64,000 nt of DNA from Domibacillus iocasae (GCF_001750285.1 NZ_MAMP01000021.1:310001-374000); one strand, 5' to 3'. Numbered from the stretch's first letter, positions 1 to 8,686 are shown. Translations and numbers: made by a program. The notes: generated from the sequence alone by a model not told the origin.

Positions 1-1
1 A

Positions 2-661
2 ATAGATTCTTCAAAAGTCATTTATTTGCCTAACGGAGTTAGTTTAGACAGGTTTGAATCTTTAAAAAAAGATAAAGAAATTGATGTTATGTTTGAAGGA
101 TTAGACAGGAAATTTTTGATGATTTATACTGGTTCACATGGTATTGCTAATCATTTATCTCCCTTAATTGATTTGATGGGTATGTTAAAAGATAATCCGC
201 AAATCCACTTATTAATGATTGGAAATGGTGATCAAAAGAATTCTCTGATTGAAAAAGCAAAGAATGAAAAAATTAATAACATTACATTCAAAGATTCCGT
301 CTCTAAAGAAAGTATTCCTTTTTTGTTGAGTAAGGCAGATGTAAGCATTATTTCTATGTTAGAATCTCCGCTTTATAAATGGGGTTTCAGCATGAATAAG
401 CTTTACGATTATATGGCCGGCGGGCTTCCAATTATTATGATCGCGAATCCTAAAATGGTAGGGGAATTGTCTGAACAAAAAGGTATTCAGGTAAGTAACG
501 ACTTAAGCAAACTTTCTGAAAAAATAATAGAATATAGTAATTCGCCAACTAATGTTAAGGATGATGGCAAATTTTTAACAACATATGTAAAGCAACGCTA
601 TTCTTGGGAAGTGCTTGCTTCTAAATTGAATGAATATCTACTTAAGGATATTAAAAAGTAA
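2..661 (+). CDS. Glycosyltransferase family 4, C-terminal part (cut by window edge)
   Basis: The reading frame is open from the first bases, so the gene starts upstream of the window; 219 residues are visible. The segment begins with the GT4 inter-domain motif YLPNGVSLDRF, continues with a Rossmann-like nucleotide-sugar domain (LLMIGNGDQ) and has the typical late segment around MNKLYDYMAGGLPII, where a donor-binding acidic residue is often E (here D). It probably adds a sugar to a lipid-linked EPS precursor on the cytoplasmic face. Base composition is clearly more A+T-rich than the sugar-transferase gene that follows, which hints at separate ancestry. The TTG at 26 is the first possible start but lies inside the conserved motif, so it is not the real one. 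Confidence 0.85.
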   Translation: MDSSKVIYLPNGVSLDRFESLKKDKEIDVMFEGLDRKFLMIYTGSHGIANHLSPLIDLMGMLKDNPQIHLLMIGNGDQKNSLIEKAKNEKINNITFKDSVSKESIPFLLSKADVSIISMLESPLYKWGFSMNKLYDYMAGGLPIIMIANPKMVGELSEQKGIQVSNDLSKLSEKIIEYSNSPTNVKDDGKFLTTYVKQRYSWEVLASKLNEYLLKDIKK

Positions 662-790
662 GATCAAACTATTTTAAATAAATGATTTGAATTTCAAAAT
701 AAACTCTTTATAAATAGATTTTTAGAAAATTAATTAATGCTCTACCCTATAAATAGAAAATTGATAGAGTAGAACGAAAAAGGTGCAAAA

Positions 791-1402
791 ATGAAAAGGC
801 TATTCGATTTTATATGTGCATGTGTTGGCATTTTAATTTTATCACCGTTAATTTTAATTACAGCTGTTTTGATCCGTTTAAAGCTTGGATCACCGATCGT
901 TTTTAAACAACTACGGCCTGGCTTGCACGGCAAACCTTTTTTCGTATATAAGTTTCGGACGATGACAGATGAGCGGGATGAATTTGGAGAACTGCTGCCG
1001 GATCATATTCGACTAACGCCATTTGGCAAATTGCTGCGGAAGCTGAGTCTGGATGAACTTCCACAGCTGTTTAATGTGCTAAAAGGGGATATCAGTCTTG
1101 TTGGCCCGCGTCCGTTGTTAATGGAATATTTGGAGCTGTACACGCCGGAGCAGGCGCGGCGTCATGAGGTGCGGCCGGGGATTACTGGCTGGGCACAGGT
1201 AAATGGGCGCAATGCGATTTCGTGGGAAGAGAAGTTTAAGCTGGATGTGTGGTATGTGGAGAACCAGTCGTTTTGGCTGGATTTGAAGATTTTGTTTATG
1301 ACGGTAATGAAAGTGTTTAAGTCAGAAGGTGTCAGCCAGCAGGGGCATGTGACGATGACAAAATTTACAGGAACGAAAAAGGATACATTTGGATCAAAAT
1401 GA
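791..1402 (+). CDS. EpsL-like initiating sugar transferase (bacterial sugar transferase family)
   Basis: A 203-residue monotopic phosphoglycosyl transferase of the PglC/EpsL type, which moves a sugar-1-phosphate from UDP-sugar to undecaprenyl phosphate and so starts the repeat unit. An N-terminal hydrophobic hairpin (residues about 10-30) is followed by the family signatures [30 protein letters not shown] and [14 protein letters not shown]. The Asp-Glu of the DELPQ segment is the catalytic dyad of the family. The ATG follows a modest GGTG-type site. With the two genes downstream it reproduces the epsL-epsM-epsN order of Bacillus subtilis. A paralogue lies at 46644-47273. Confidence 0.9.
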   Translation: MKRLFDFICACVGILILSPLILITAVLIRLKLGSPIVFKQLRPGLHGKPFFVYKFRTMTDERDEFGELLPDHIRLTPFGKLLRKLSLDELPQLFNVLKGDISLVGPRPLLMEYLELYTPEQARRHEVRPGITGWAQVNGRNAISWEEKFKLDVWYVENQSFWLDLKILFMTVMKVFKSEGVSQQGHVTMTKFTGTKKDTFGSK

Positions 1403-1502
1403 TTTCGCAAAAATGGCAAAGTAGCATTTTGGGTTGAAATATAATAAAATGGTAGATGGAAGATTGATAGGGAACGTTATAAAGCGAAGAGGCGGTGAAG
1501 GC

Positions 1503-2141
1503 GTGAGAAAGATTGTAGTGATTGGGCACGGTGGTCATAGCAAGGTCGTTCAGGATACGATTCAGTCATTAGGTGGGTATGAGTTCATTGCTATATTAGA
1601 TGACCGTTATACGGATGTTTCATGTAAAAACGGTATACAATTCGGCCCGGTTTCTGAGGCGAAGAAACTGGCAACAGACCCTGGGGTGGTTTTTACAATT
1701 GCCATTGGGACAAATTGGGTTCGTGAAAAAATTGCGAAAGAACTGTTTGATTACGGTGCAATGTTTGAAACGCTTATTCATCCGTTTTCGTTTGTTAGCC
1801 CTTCTGCGCGTATTGGGCCTGGATCGGTTGTGATGGCAGGAGCCATTATTAATGCGGATGCAGTGATTGGCTCACATGTCATTGTTAATTCCGGCTCGAT
1901 TGTGGAACATGACAATTTTATTGCCGATTATGCGCATATTTCGCCGGGAAGTGTGATGACTGGGAACGTAACTGTCGGGACGGGTGCTCACGTCGGCGCC
2001 GGGGCAAAAGTAATTCCTGGGAAAACGATCGGTGACTGGTCCGTTATTGGGGCCGGGTCGGTTGTGATTCATGATATACCAGATGAAGAGACAGCCATTG
2101 GTGTGCCTGCTGTTGTTAAATCCAACGTATTATTAAAGTGA
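1503..2141 (+). CDS. EpsM/PglD-like sugar O/N-acetyltransferase
   Basis: The PglD/NeuD family acetylates the amino group made by the neighbouring aminotransferase, giving di-N-acetyl sugars of the bacillosamine type. The N-terminal VIGHGGHSKVV is the nucleotide-sugar binding loop; the rest is a left-handed beta-helix of hexapeptide repeats (I-G-S-H-V-I, V-G-T-G-A-H, I-G-D-W-S-V), with the expected catalytic histidine in VEHDNF. I chose GTG 1503 because it places the VIGHGGH motif at the usual distance and has GGCGGTGAAG before it; a TTG at 1434 would add 23 unmatched residues. The product is 212 residues. Confidence 0.88.
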   Translation: MRKIVVIGHGGHSKVVQDTIQSLGGYEFIAILDDRYTDVSCKNGIQFGPVSEAKKLATDPGVVFTIAIGTNWVREKIAKELFDYGAMFETLIHPFSFVSPSARIGPGSVVMAGAIINADAVIGSHVIVNSGSIVEHDNFIADYAHISPGSVMTGNVTVGTGAHVGAGAKVIPGKTIGDWSVIGAGSVVIHDIPDEETAIGVPAVVKSNVLLK

Positions 2142-2182
2142 TCATATCAGTTGATGTATAAATTATAGCATCACTCTCAGTA

Positions 2183-2210
2183 AAGAACAATATCTTTCTT
2201 TATTGAGAAC
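2183..2210 (+). promoter_or_regulatory. SinR-type operator candidate
   Basis: An AAAGAAC half-site is followed by TTTCTTTATTGAGAAC, which resembles the GTTCTYT inverted pair bound by SinR in B. subtilis. It lies just upstream of the leader hairpin of the aminotransferase gene. The fit is weaker than the perfect dyads before the main EPS operon. Confidence 0.4.
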
Positions 2211-2217
2211 ATTTTTC

Positions 2218-2254
2218 AAAAGTTTCTGCTAAGCAGAAACTTTATTTTCTTTTT
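2218..2254 (+). terminator. Intrinsic terminator in the leader of the aminotransferase gene
   Basis: Arms AAAGTTTCTGC and GCAGAAACTTT form a perfect 11-bp stem around a 3-nt loop, followed by TTTTCTTTTT. It ends immediately before the AGGAGG of the next gene, so it may end the upstream transcript or act as an attenuator. Confidence 0.7.
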
Positions 2255-2269
2255 AGGAGGGTGATAAAG

Positions 2270-3424
2270 GTGGCAGATTCATCAAAAATTTACTTGTCAT
2301 CACCGCATATGAGCGGCCGGGAGCAGCTATACATAAACGAGGCATTTGACCAAAACTGGATCGCGCCGCTTGGCCCGAATGTGGACAACTTCGAACGAGA
2401 GCTGGCAGTCTATGCAGGGGTAGCGGATGCAGCAGCCGTTAGTTCGGGGACAGCGGCGATACATTTAGCGCTGCGCCTATTGGATGTGCAGGCAGGAGAT
2501 ACGGTGTTTTGTTCGAGTCTTACGTTTATTGCTAGTGCTAATCCGATTTTGTATCAAGCGGCGACACCTGTTTTTATTGATTCAGAACCCGATACATGGA
2601 ATATGTCGCCAGGCGCACTAGGACGTGCATTACAGGAAGCAGACGTATTGCCAAAAGCAGTGATTGTGGTGAATTTGTACGGCCAGAGCGCAAAGATGGA
2701 TGAGATTATGGCCATTTGTGATCGCTACGGTGTGCCGGTTGTAGAAGATGCAGCTGAATCGCTAGGTGCTGAATACAAAGGCAAAAAAAGCGGATCATTC
2801 GGAAAGTTTGGCATCTTTTCGTTTAACGGGAATAAGATTATTACGACGTCCGGCGGCGGTATGCTTGTTTCGAATGATGTAGAAGCACTTCGGAAGGCAC
2901 GCTTTTTGGCGACACAGGCACGTGATCCGGCTCCTCATTACCAGCATAGCGAATCAGGATATAATTACCGGATGAGTAATATTTTAGCAGGTGTGGGCCG
3001 TGCGCAGCTTGAAGTGCTCAATGACCGTGTAGGCGCTCGCCGTTCGGTATTTGACCGTTACGTGGAGGCGTTTAATGAAGTAGACGGCTTTGACTTTATG
3101 CCTGAAATGGACGGTACGAAGCATAACCGCTGGCTAACGACACTGACGATTGATCGGGAAAAGGTGGGCTTTACGCCAATGGAGCTGATTGACCGCTTGG
3201 CGGAAGATAATATTGAAGCGCGTCCGGTCTGGAAGCCGCTTCACTTGCAGCCGCTGTTTGAAGGGATGAAATATTATCCGCATACGGGAGAGTACAGTGT
3301 GTCAGATAAGTTGTTTGAGAATGGTGTGTGTTTGCCTTCCGGGTCCAATATGACAGTGGAGCAGCAGGAGCGTGTAATCGCGGTCATTCAGGAAATGGTG
3401 GAACGTGTGAAGGTTTCTGAGTGA
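2270..3424 (+). CDS. EpsN/PglE-like DegT/DnrJ/EryC1 aminotransferase
   Basis: PLP-dependent sugar aminotransferase that would convert a 4-keto-6-deoxy UDP-sugar (made by an EpsC-type dehydratase such as 36249-38081) to the 4-amino sugar. Family marks: SGTAAIHLALR, PVFIDSEPDTWN, EDAAESLGAEYKGKKSGSFG and SFNGNKIITTSGGGM, whose Lys189 is the expected Schiff-base lysine. GTG 2270 is preferred over GTG 2261 because AGGAGG at 2255-2260 then has normal spacing; the product is 384 residues. A close paralogue, roughly two-thirds identical by eye, is at 38107-39306. The gene is separated from the acetyltransferase by a terminator hairpin and a SinR-like site, so it may have its own promoter. Confidence 0.92.
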   Translation: MADSSKIYLSSPHMSGREQLYINEAFDQNWIAPLGPNVDNFERELAVYAGVADAAAVSSGTAAIHLALRLLDVQAGDTVFCSSLTFIASANPILYQAATPVFIDSEPDTWNMSPGALGRALQEADVLPKAVIVVNLYGQSAKMDEIMAICDRYGVPVVEDAAESLGAEYKGKKSGSFGKFGIFSFNGNKIITTSGGGMLVSNDVEALRKARFLATQARDPAPHYQHSESGYNYRMSNILAGVGRAQLEVLNDRVGARRSVFDRYVEAFNEVDGFDFMPEMDGTKHNRWLTTLTIDREKVGFTPMELIDRLAEDNIEARPVWKPLHLQPLFEGMKYYPHTGEYSVSDKLFENGVCLPSGSNMTVEQQERVIAVIQEMVERVKVSE

Positions 3425-3445
3425 TTTTTTTAATATGGAAGTGAA

Positions 3446-3480
3446 CAACCTGGCCGTTAGTGTTACGGCCGGGTTATACT
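3446..3480 (+). terminator. Probable terminator after the EpsN-like gene
   Basis: Arms AACCTGGCCGT and ACGGCCGGGTT form an 11-bp stem with one wobble. The T-run after it is weak. Confidence 0.45.
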
Positions 3481-3760
3481 TGTTAGCTATATTTACTTTA
3501 GTCCGGTGATTAAATAAAGAAAGATGCGGTGCGGTGCCAAAAAGCATAAAGTATGGGTTTGTTGCGATTATTGGCTATGTGGCTTCTAATACTTAAGCGA
3601 ATAAGCTATTATACTTAATTTTTGCTTTGGACATCCGCTTTTTATGTACGGAAATATGAGAGATTTACGATTTGTTAACGTTCTGTGATTTTTTAAGAAT
3701 AATTACCAATTAAATCATAAATTATCGTATGATAGTAAAAAAGTATATGGAGGAAAAAAG
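3477..3760. other. Intergenic region upstream of the SLH hydrolase
   Basis: A+T-rich, with no credible gene on either strand. TATGAT near 3728 is a possible -10 for the following gene. A GTTCTGT/AAGAAT pair near 3680-3702 only loosely resembles a SinR site. Confidence 0.4.
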
Positions 3761-3811
3761 TTGAAGAAACTATTTTTTAAGGTGTACGTGGAGGGGCAAA
3801 AAGACCAGTGA
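3761..3811 (+). CDS. Possible 16-residue leader peptide coupled to the SLH hydrolase gene
   Basis: TTG 3761 follows a good ATGGAGG site at normal spacing and opens a 16-codon frame (LKKLFFKVYVEGQKDQ) whose TGA overlaps the GTG start of the next gene as GTGA. Such an overlap allows translational coupling. The peptide is too short to judge by homology and may be chance. An alternative reading is that this is the eroded start of a longer signal sequence. Confidence 0.3.
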   Translation: MKKLFFKVYVEGQKDQ

Positions 3812-6090
3812 AGAAGAAAGATAGATTGAAAGCAGTAATGTCTGCAGTGATGATTTTTGTTTTGTGTATGTCTATTGTGCCTTTTCAGCCTGAAGCAGCG
3901 AGCAGTCCGCTTCCGAAGAGGGAAATGCGGGCCGCTTGGATTGCGACTGTTCAAAATAGTGATATGAAGGCGGGTATGAACAAGGCTCAATACACGGCCT
4001 GGGCGCGCCAGACGCTGGATGGATTAAAAGCGAGTAAATTTAATGCGGTTATTTATCAGGTAAAGCCGACCAGTGATGCATTGTATCCGTCAAAGCTGTC
4101 ACCGTGGTCCTCGTATATCACCGGAAAAAAGCAAGGAACAAACCCGGGTTATGACCCATTGCAGATTATGATTGAGGAAGCACATAAACGCGGCATGGAG
4201 CTGCATGCGTGGCTGAATCCTTACCGCGTCACGATGCCAAAACAGACGCTAACAAGCCTTGCGCCGAACAACGCCGCGCGGAAAAATCCGGGCTGGGTTG
4301 TGAAATATGGACAGCAGTATTATTTAAATCCCGGTCTTCCTGAGGTGCAAAACTACTTAATTTCCTCTGTGAAAGAATTGGTGTCCAATTATGATATTGA
4401 TGCCGTTCACATGGATGATTACTTTTATCCGTACAAAATCAAAAATGAAACATTTCCAGATCAAGCTGCTTACAAAAAATACGGGGCATCTTTTAAGAAA
4501 ATAGAAGACTGGCGCCGGAATAACGTGAATCAGCTTGTAAAGAATCTTTATGCTGCGATTAAGGCGACGAAACCACATGTTCAGTTTGGCATTTCGCCGT
4601 TTGGTGTATGGCGCAACAAATCACTTGATCCAACGGGCAGCGCCACACAAGCCGGGGTGAATAATTACGATGATCTGTATGCCGACACAAGAACGTGGAT
4701 CAAAAACGGGACGATTGATTACATTACGCCCCAAATTTACTGGTCGAAAAATTTGTCCGCAGCGAAGTATGGTACGCTGTTAAATTGGTGGAGCCATGAA
4801 GTCAAGACGTATGCGAAGGTTCACCCTGTGCATCTTTATATCGGGCTGGCCGATTACAAGGTCGGTAATGATACTGATCCAACGTGGAAGAATAAAATGG
4901 AGCTGCCAAATCAGATCGCTTCAAACCGGGCGGGCAACACAGCGAAAGGTCAAATGCACTTTTCACTGAAAAGCATCCAGAAAAATTCGCTTGGCTACGC
5001 AACGATCGTGAAGCAGCAAATGTACAATTATACGGCTGTTACGCCAGACACGCCATGGAAAAACGCGGCAGTGCCTGTAAAACCGACTTCTGTTCAGGTG
5101 AAAAAGGAAACAGCGGGAAGAAAGATCGAAATTAAGGATCAAACGAGTAAACAGCCGCGTAAATACGTCATTTACCGCTTTGAAGGAAACAAAGAAGGTT
5201 CGTACCAGGATCCGCGAAATATTCTGGATGTCGTGTATAACACGAAAGGGAATACCGTGTTTGTGGATAAGACGGCCCGTTCCGGCGGCGTGTATACGTA
5301 TGGCATTACTTCGTTGTCCGCAACTGGCGTTGAAAGCAAAGACGCTTTCGTAGTGAAAGAGGGAAGCCAGGCAGGAAGTGCTGGCTTGTTTTATGATCTG
5401 CCTGCTGCTCACCGTGCGTATAAAGAAATTGCCTACCTGGCACAAGGAGCCATTGCAACTGGTGATGAGAACCGCTATTTTCATCCAGGCAAGTCTGTTA
5501 CACGCGCTGAAGCAGCTGCCATGATTGGCCGTTCGTTAAGTCTGAACGGGACAAAACGGGAGAATACTTTTAAAGATGTGAATGCGGGCATGTTTGCCTC
5601 GGGGTATATTCAATCTGCTGTTGAAAAAAAGATTCTCTCAGGCTATCAAGATGGGTCATTCAAGCCTTATGAAAAGGTGACGCGCGGTGAAATGGCTCTC
5701 ATGATCAGCAGAGCGTTCGAGTATGAATATGGCCATACAACTTCTGGAGCTCAGCAAGCACTTACCTCAAGAGGGATTGCCCAAGGGATGGGTGATGGTC
5801 ATTTCGGCACTCATTTAAGTATTATCCGAGCCGACTTTGCGGTCTTTTTGGCAAGAGCCATTGACTACAATCTGCGGATAAACAATTCGCCGGTTTCGTT
5901 TAGCGACGAGATGCAGGTGAATGATGAATCTCTTCCTCTAAGAAAAGGGCCTTCTGAAAAGTATGCACAGGCTGGAGTTCTTCAAAATAATGAGAAGGTC
6001 CAAATCGCTTATCATGTCGGAAGCTGGACGCTTGTGAAATCAGGCTCCAACGTTATTGGTTTCGTTCCCCGCTCTTCTTTAACGGAATGA
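3808..6090 (+). CDS. Secreted GHL10-type glycoside hydrolase with SLH repeats and SH3 domain
   Basis: A 760-residue surface enzyme. A signal peptide (basic start, hydrophobic 10-25, cleavage near PEAASS) is followed by a glycosyl-hydrolase-like-10 (DUF187/YngK-type) TIM barrel. Barrel marks are MRAAWIATVQNSD, AWLNPYRV, the family signature VHMDDYFYPY near residue 200, FGISPFGVWRN and ITPQIYW. A fibronectin-like stretch leads to about three SLH repeats (residues 530-700; the third is degenerate) that should anchor the protein to pyruvylated secondary wall polymer. An SH3-like tail (LPLRKGPSEKY ... GFVPRSSL) could bind wall. It probably trims wall or matrix glycan; the substrate cannot be told. 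Start GTG 3808 has GGAGGGG upstream. Confidence 0.88.
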   Translation: MKKKDRLKAVMSAVMIFVLCMSIVPFQPEAASSPLPKREMRAAWIATVQNSDMKAGMNKAQYTAWARQTLDGLKASKFNAVIYQVKPTSDALYPSKLSPWSSYITGKKQGTNPGYDPLQIMIEEAHKRGMELHAWLNPYRVTMPKQTLTSLAPNNAARKNPGWVVKYGQQYYLNPGLPEVQNYLISSVKELVSNYDIDAVHMDDYFYPYKIKNETFPDQAAYKKYGASFKKIEDWRRNNVNQLVKNLYAAIKATKPHVQFGISPFGVWRNKSLDPTGSATQAGVNNYDDLYADTRTWIKNGTIDYITPQIYWSKNLSAAKYGTLLNWWSHEVKTYAKVHPVHLYIGLADYKVGNDTDPTWKNKMELPNQIASNRAGNTAKGQMHFSLKSIQKNSLGYATIVKQQMYNYTAVTPDTPWKNAAVPVKPTSVQVKKETAGRKIEIKDQTSKQPRKYVIYRFEGNKEGSYQDPRNILDVVYNTKGNTVFVDKTARSGGVYTYGITSLSATGVESKDAFVVKEGSQAGSAGLFYDLPAAHRAYKEIAYLAQGAIATGDENRYFHPGKSVTRAEAAAMIGRSLSLNGTKRENTFKDVNAGMFASGYIQSAVEKKILSGYQDGSFKPYEKVTRGEMALMISRAFEYEYGHTTSGAQQALTSRGIAQGMGDGHFGTHLSIIRADFAVFLARAIDYNLRINNSPVSFSDEMQVNDESLPLRKGPSEKYAQAGVLQNNEKVQIAYHVGSWTLVKSGSNVIGFVPRSSLTE

Positions 6091-6112
6091 TCTTTCTAGG
6101 CGTTAATCAATA

Positions 6113-6152
6113 CAAAAAAGGCTGTTGAGGTTTTCCCACAACAGCCTTTTAG
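6113..6152. terminator. Bidirectional terminator between convergent genes
   Basis: AAAAGGCTGTTG and CAACAGCCTTTT form a perfect 12-bp stem around an 11-nt loop, with A and T runs on either side. It serves the SLH hydrolase on the plus strand and the SH3 protein on the minus strand. Confidence 0.85.
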
Positions 6153-6162
6153 CATTCTGTTT

Positions 6163-6870
6163 TTATTTTTTTGTTAATTTCACTAGTTCAGATGTTGTTT
6201 TCCCATTGTATGTTCCTTTGACAAAACCGACATTTGGCGCGTAATGGCTGATATAGCCTTCACTTGATTTCACGGTTACCACGTTTTTAAATGTACCGGC
6301 TGATGTTTTAACCGTGCCGCTCATGCCGGTGATTTTGTAGGTAATGGCTTCATCAAAGTCATCTTTCCATGTTTTTCCGCTTTTTAATGGATAGACGAGC
6401 TCTGTGTAGTATTCTGATTCCGGCCAGCCGACGTACAATCCTTTATTGTTTTCATAGACTATAAATGTGCCGTCGCTGCTACTCCACTCGTCCCAAACGT
6501 CATATTTTCCTTTGTAAACGTTTTTGGAAATAACGCCATCCGCTTTATACGTGTACACTTTTGTTTTGTCCATGAGGAAGCTGTACATCCGCAAATAGTT
6601 TGTCGCGACGTACGCGCGTTTTTTCTTGTATGTAATTTCTGTCCAGCCGGTTTTTGTCTGGCTTGAAACGGTGACAGCTGTATTATTTGCGAGTGAGCCA
6701 ACCACCTTATAGCTTGAGCCCGGACCGCTTCGTACATTAAGCGTGCCGCTGTTTATATTCACATAGCCGACTTTTGCGGCTGCTTCGGTTGGGGCAGGAG
6801 CTGCATGAAGCGAGGCTGTGAGAATAAAAATAAGTGCTAATGCAACATAAAACATTTTTTTTACATTCAA
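6163..6870 (-). CDS. Secreted SH3-domain protein
   Basis: 235 residues: a signal peptide (MNVKKMFYVALALIFILTAS, cleavage near HAAPAP), then one bacterial SH3 domain (VNINSGTLNVRSGPGSSYKV ... WTEITYKKKRAYVATNYL, residues about 38-95), then a C-terminal domain of about 140 residues that I do not recognise. The SH3 fold binds peptidoglycan stem peptides, so this is likely a wall-associated exported protein. The start is TTG 6870, six bases after GGAGGG. It is transcribed alone. Confidence 0.8.
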   Translation of the reverse strand: MNVKKMFYVALALIFILTASLHAAPAPTEAAAKVGYVNINSGTLNVRSGPGSSYKVVGSLANNTAVTVSSQTKTGWTEITYKKKRAYVATNYLRMYSFLMDKTKVYTYKADGVISKNVYKGKYDVWDEWSSSDGTFIVYENNKGLYVGWPESEYYTELVYPLKSGKTWKDDFDEAITYKITGMSGTVKTSAGTFKNVVTVKSSEGYISHYAPNVGFVKGTYNGKTTSELVKLTKK

Positions 6871-7031
6871 GAGAAACCCTCCTATATTCTTCTTTTTCTC
6901 ATCATAACATGGTCAATTCAAAAAGGTGGATTTTTTTTCATTATTTTAATGTCTTAAGAACTAGAAAATCTATTTGGTAACAGGAAATAGTATTTTTTGT
7001 ATGTTATACACGAAAAAAGAAGGATTATTTC

Positions 7032-7056
7032 TATTTTTGTCGAAATGTCTCTCTGG
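7032..7056 (+). promoter_or_regulatory. Possible promoter with Spo0A-type box
   Basis: TATTTTTGTCGAAAT contains TGTCGAA (7038-7044), a perfect 0A-box core, with GATATAT a few bases downstream. The same 15-base string recurs at 31367-31381 ahead of the riboswitch-controlled protease. Confidence 0.35.
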
Positions 7057-7079
7057 ATATATTTTCAAGGAGGGATTGG

Positions 7080-7433
7080 GTGGATCAAATTATTCGGGTG
7101 AATCGGTTTGTCGGAGTGTCATATACGAAAGGCAAGATTGCGTTTGGATACAAGAAAGCGATTGTTCCGTATGAGCTTGGTGTTCATGGAGAGCAGGCGT
7201 ATCATGTGGACATGGATGATTTAAGAATACTTATTGACAGACATCCGAATTATTTATCTTATTACAACAAACGAATTCACATGACCCGCGCATACTGGGG
7301 CAAAAACAACATTGAAGTTGGGTTGTACTGGCTTATGCAGGATGGCCACTTGACGCTGTATCGAAAAAGGCAGCTCGTGCAGTTTATATGGTCAGGTCCG
7401 GTTTGGGGGCCGAATCACCCGGAGTGGAAATAG
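7080..7433 (+). CDS. Hypothetical protein
   Basis: 117 residues starting at GTG 7080, six bases after AAGGAGG. The product is soluble and rich in aromatic residues (LSYYNKRIHMTRAYWG, YWLMQDG, WSGPVWGPNHPEWK), with no signal peptide, membrane segment or catalytic motif that I recognise. It stands alone behind a possible 0A-box promoter. The strong ribosome binding site and steady codon use suggest a real gene of unknown function. Confidence 0.6.
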   Translation: MDQIIRVNRFVGVSYTKGKIAFGYKKAIVPYELGVHGEQAYHVDMDDLRILIDRHPNYLSYYNKRIHMTRAYWGKNNIEVGLYWLMQDGHLTLYRKRQLVQFIWSGPVWGPNHPEWK

Positions 7434-7469
7434 ACTGTCTAATTCATTCGGCATGCTGTCTTATTATGA

Positions 7470-7588
7470 GCTAGCGCCGGTATATTTCTGATTGCGCCGA
7501 AAAAATAGGTGCTAACGCCGAAAAAACTCATTTTCCGGCGTTAGCGCCCAGTATTCCGGCTTTATTTTTCTTATTCCGGTGTTAGCGG
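7470..7588. repeat. GCGTTAGCG-type dispersed palindromic repeat
   Basis: Short blocks such as TAGCGCCGG, GCGCCGAAAA, GCTAACGCCG, CGGCGTTAGC and CCGGTGTTAGCG recur within 120 bases in both orientations. GCTAACGCCG (7511-7520) and CGGCGTTAGC (7536-7545) form a perfect 10-bp inverted repeat. This looks like an intergenic repetitive element rather than a gene. Confidence 0.5.
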
Positions 7589-7604
7589 GAAAGGGCATAT
7601 AATA

Positions 7605-7655
7605 AAAGGCTGTCCCTAAAATCCAGATTGCCTGATTTAGGGGAGAGCCTCTTTG
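7605..7655 (+). terminator. Terminator-like hairpin
   Basis: AAAGGCTGTCCCTAAAATC pairs with GATTTAGGGGAGAGCCTCTTT over about 17 bases with small mismatches, followed by a short T-rich stretch. Confidence 0.55.
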
Positions 7656-7810
7656 CTTAAAATAGAAGCCGGCGGCAAACAAATGGCGCATATGACAGCA
7701 GTCCGCCAGCTACTTTATGAACATACAGACCAGAACCTGATTGGGCTTGTCGCGGCTGACAACTGAATTCGCCTTTTGGCGCCTTGTTCAGTTGTATAAG
7801 GAAGGAAAAC
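7656..7810. other. Gene-free stretch with a short open frame
   Basis: A 37-codon frame from TTG 7653 to TGA 7766 reads like an old coding fragment (LLYEHTDQNLIGLVAADN) but matches no family I can name. CAACTGAA and TTCAGTTG (7760-7794) form an imperfect hairpin just past the stop of the sigma factor gene and may end its transcript. Confidence 0.3.
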
Positions 7811-8302
7811 TTATCGGTCGCCGCCAAATTGGTTTTTCAGTGCTGCCTGGGCCGCAATTTGCCATTTTCGTACAGCGGCCGGCGTGACACCGAGCTTTCG
7901 CGCAATGTCCGGGTTCGTTAAGCCTTTAATAATCGCCAGGTCGTACCATTCTTTTGCCCGGCCCGTTAACCGGTCGCCGCATAAGCGAATCAGGGTGATT
8001 TCATCAGGTGACGGCCCTGGATCTGCTCCTTCGAACAAAACGGGTTCCCCTGTTAAAACAGTTTCATCACTAAAAGACGCTTCTTTTGTTAGTGCGTGTT
8101 TCATTCGCCCCTGAATGTAAGAATAAGCGTAAGGAGGGAACGCTCCTTTTGCCTCATCAAACCGCTCATGTGCTTCCCAAAGGGCGATCATTCCCACTTG
8201 AACAAAGTCTTCTTTGTTCTTGTAAATGTGCAGCTTTTTCATGATGCGGTGAATCATCGGCGTATACTGCTCGGCTAGCTGTTCAAATTGCATGTGAAAC
8301 AT
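7811..8302 (-). CDS. Sigma-70 family RNA polymerase sigma factor (small, orphan)
   Basis: 163 residues. Region 2 (about 10-65: MIHRIMKKLHIYKNKEDFVQ, then ALWEAHERFDEAKGAFPPYA) handles core binding and -10 recognition. Region 4 (about 115-160: LTNPDIARKLGVTPAAVRKW) is the -35 helix-turn-helix. Region 3 is missing, as in ECF-like or YvrI/UviA-type factors. There is no adjacent anti-sigma gene, so its control and regulon are unknown. The start ATG 8302 has only a weak GATTGG-like site; an ATG three codons in is possible. Confidence 0.8.
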   Translation of the reverse strand: MFHMQFEQLAEQYTPMIHRIMKKLHIYKNKEDFVQVGMIALWEAHERFDEAKGAFPPYAYSYIQGRMKHALTKEASFSDETVLTGEPVLFEGADPGPSPDEITLIRLCGDRLTGRAKEWYDLAIIKGLTNPDIARKLGVTPAAVRKWQIAAQAALKNQFGGDR

Positions 8303-8686
8303 CCAATCTGGCCAGCGCGCCAGCCGGGGTATTCCCGGGTTGCTTTCAGCATATAACGAATGGATGAAAATGTTAATGTCCAGTCAATTTGGCGGGATGC
8401 ATAGGTACCGTATTTGAGATGTGGGAAAAAGGTCATTTTTACAATAGAAGGCTCTAAATCAAGGCTGAAGCTTTTTTTAAAGAAATTATTAAGATTTCGT
8501 AAAAATTTTCAATATATTGTTAAGTGTTTAAAGTAAAGAAGAGTGGATATTGATCTTTTGTGAATGCCGTGAAAACAAAGTTTAAAAAGTAATTCTGATA
8601 ACGATATTTTTGAAAAAGGAACAGATAAGATGATAATGTTCATTAATAAGAACCTATTAGGAACAGGAACGGAGGAGCAACGAGGA
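8303..8686. other. Gene-free stretch
   Basis: No supported gene. The left part, next to the sigma factor, is more G+C-rich and the right part is A+T-rich. No terminator or clear operator is visible. Confidence 0.4.

Noticed and set aside
4963-5484. 173-residue minus-strand frame within the SLH hydrolase gene
   Set aside because: Antisense shadow of a well-supported coding region; no ribosome binding site or family match.
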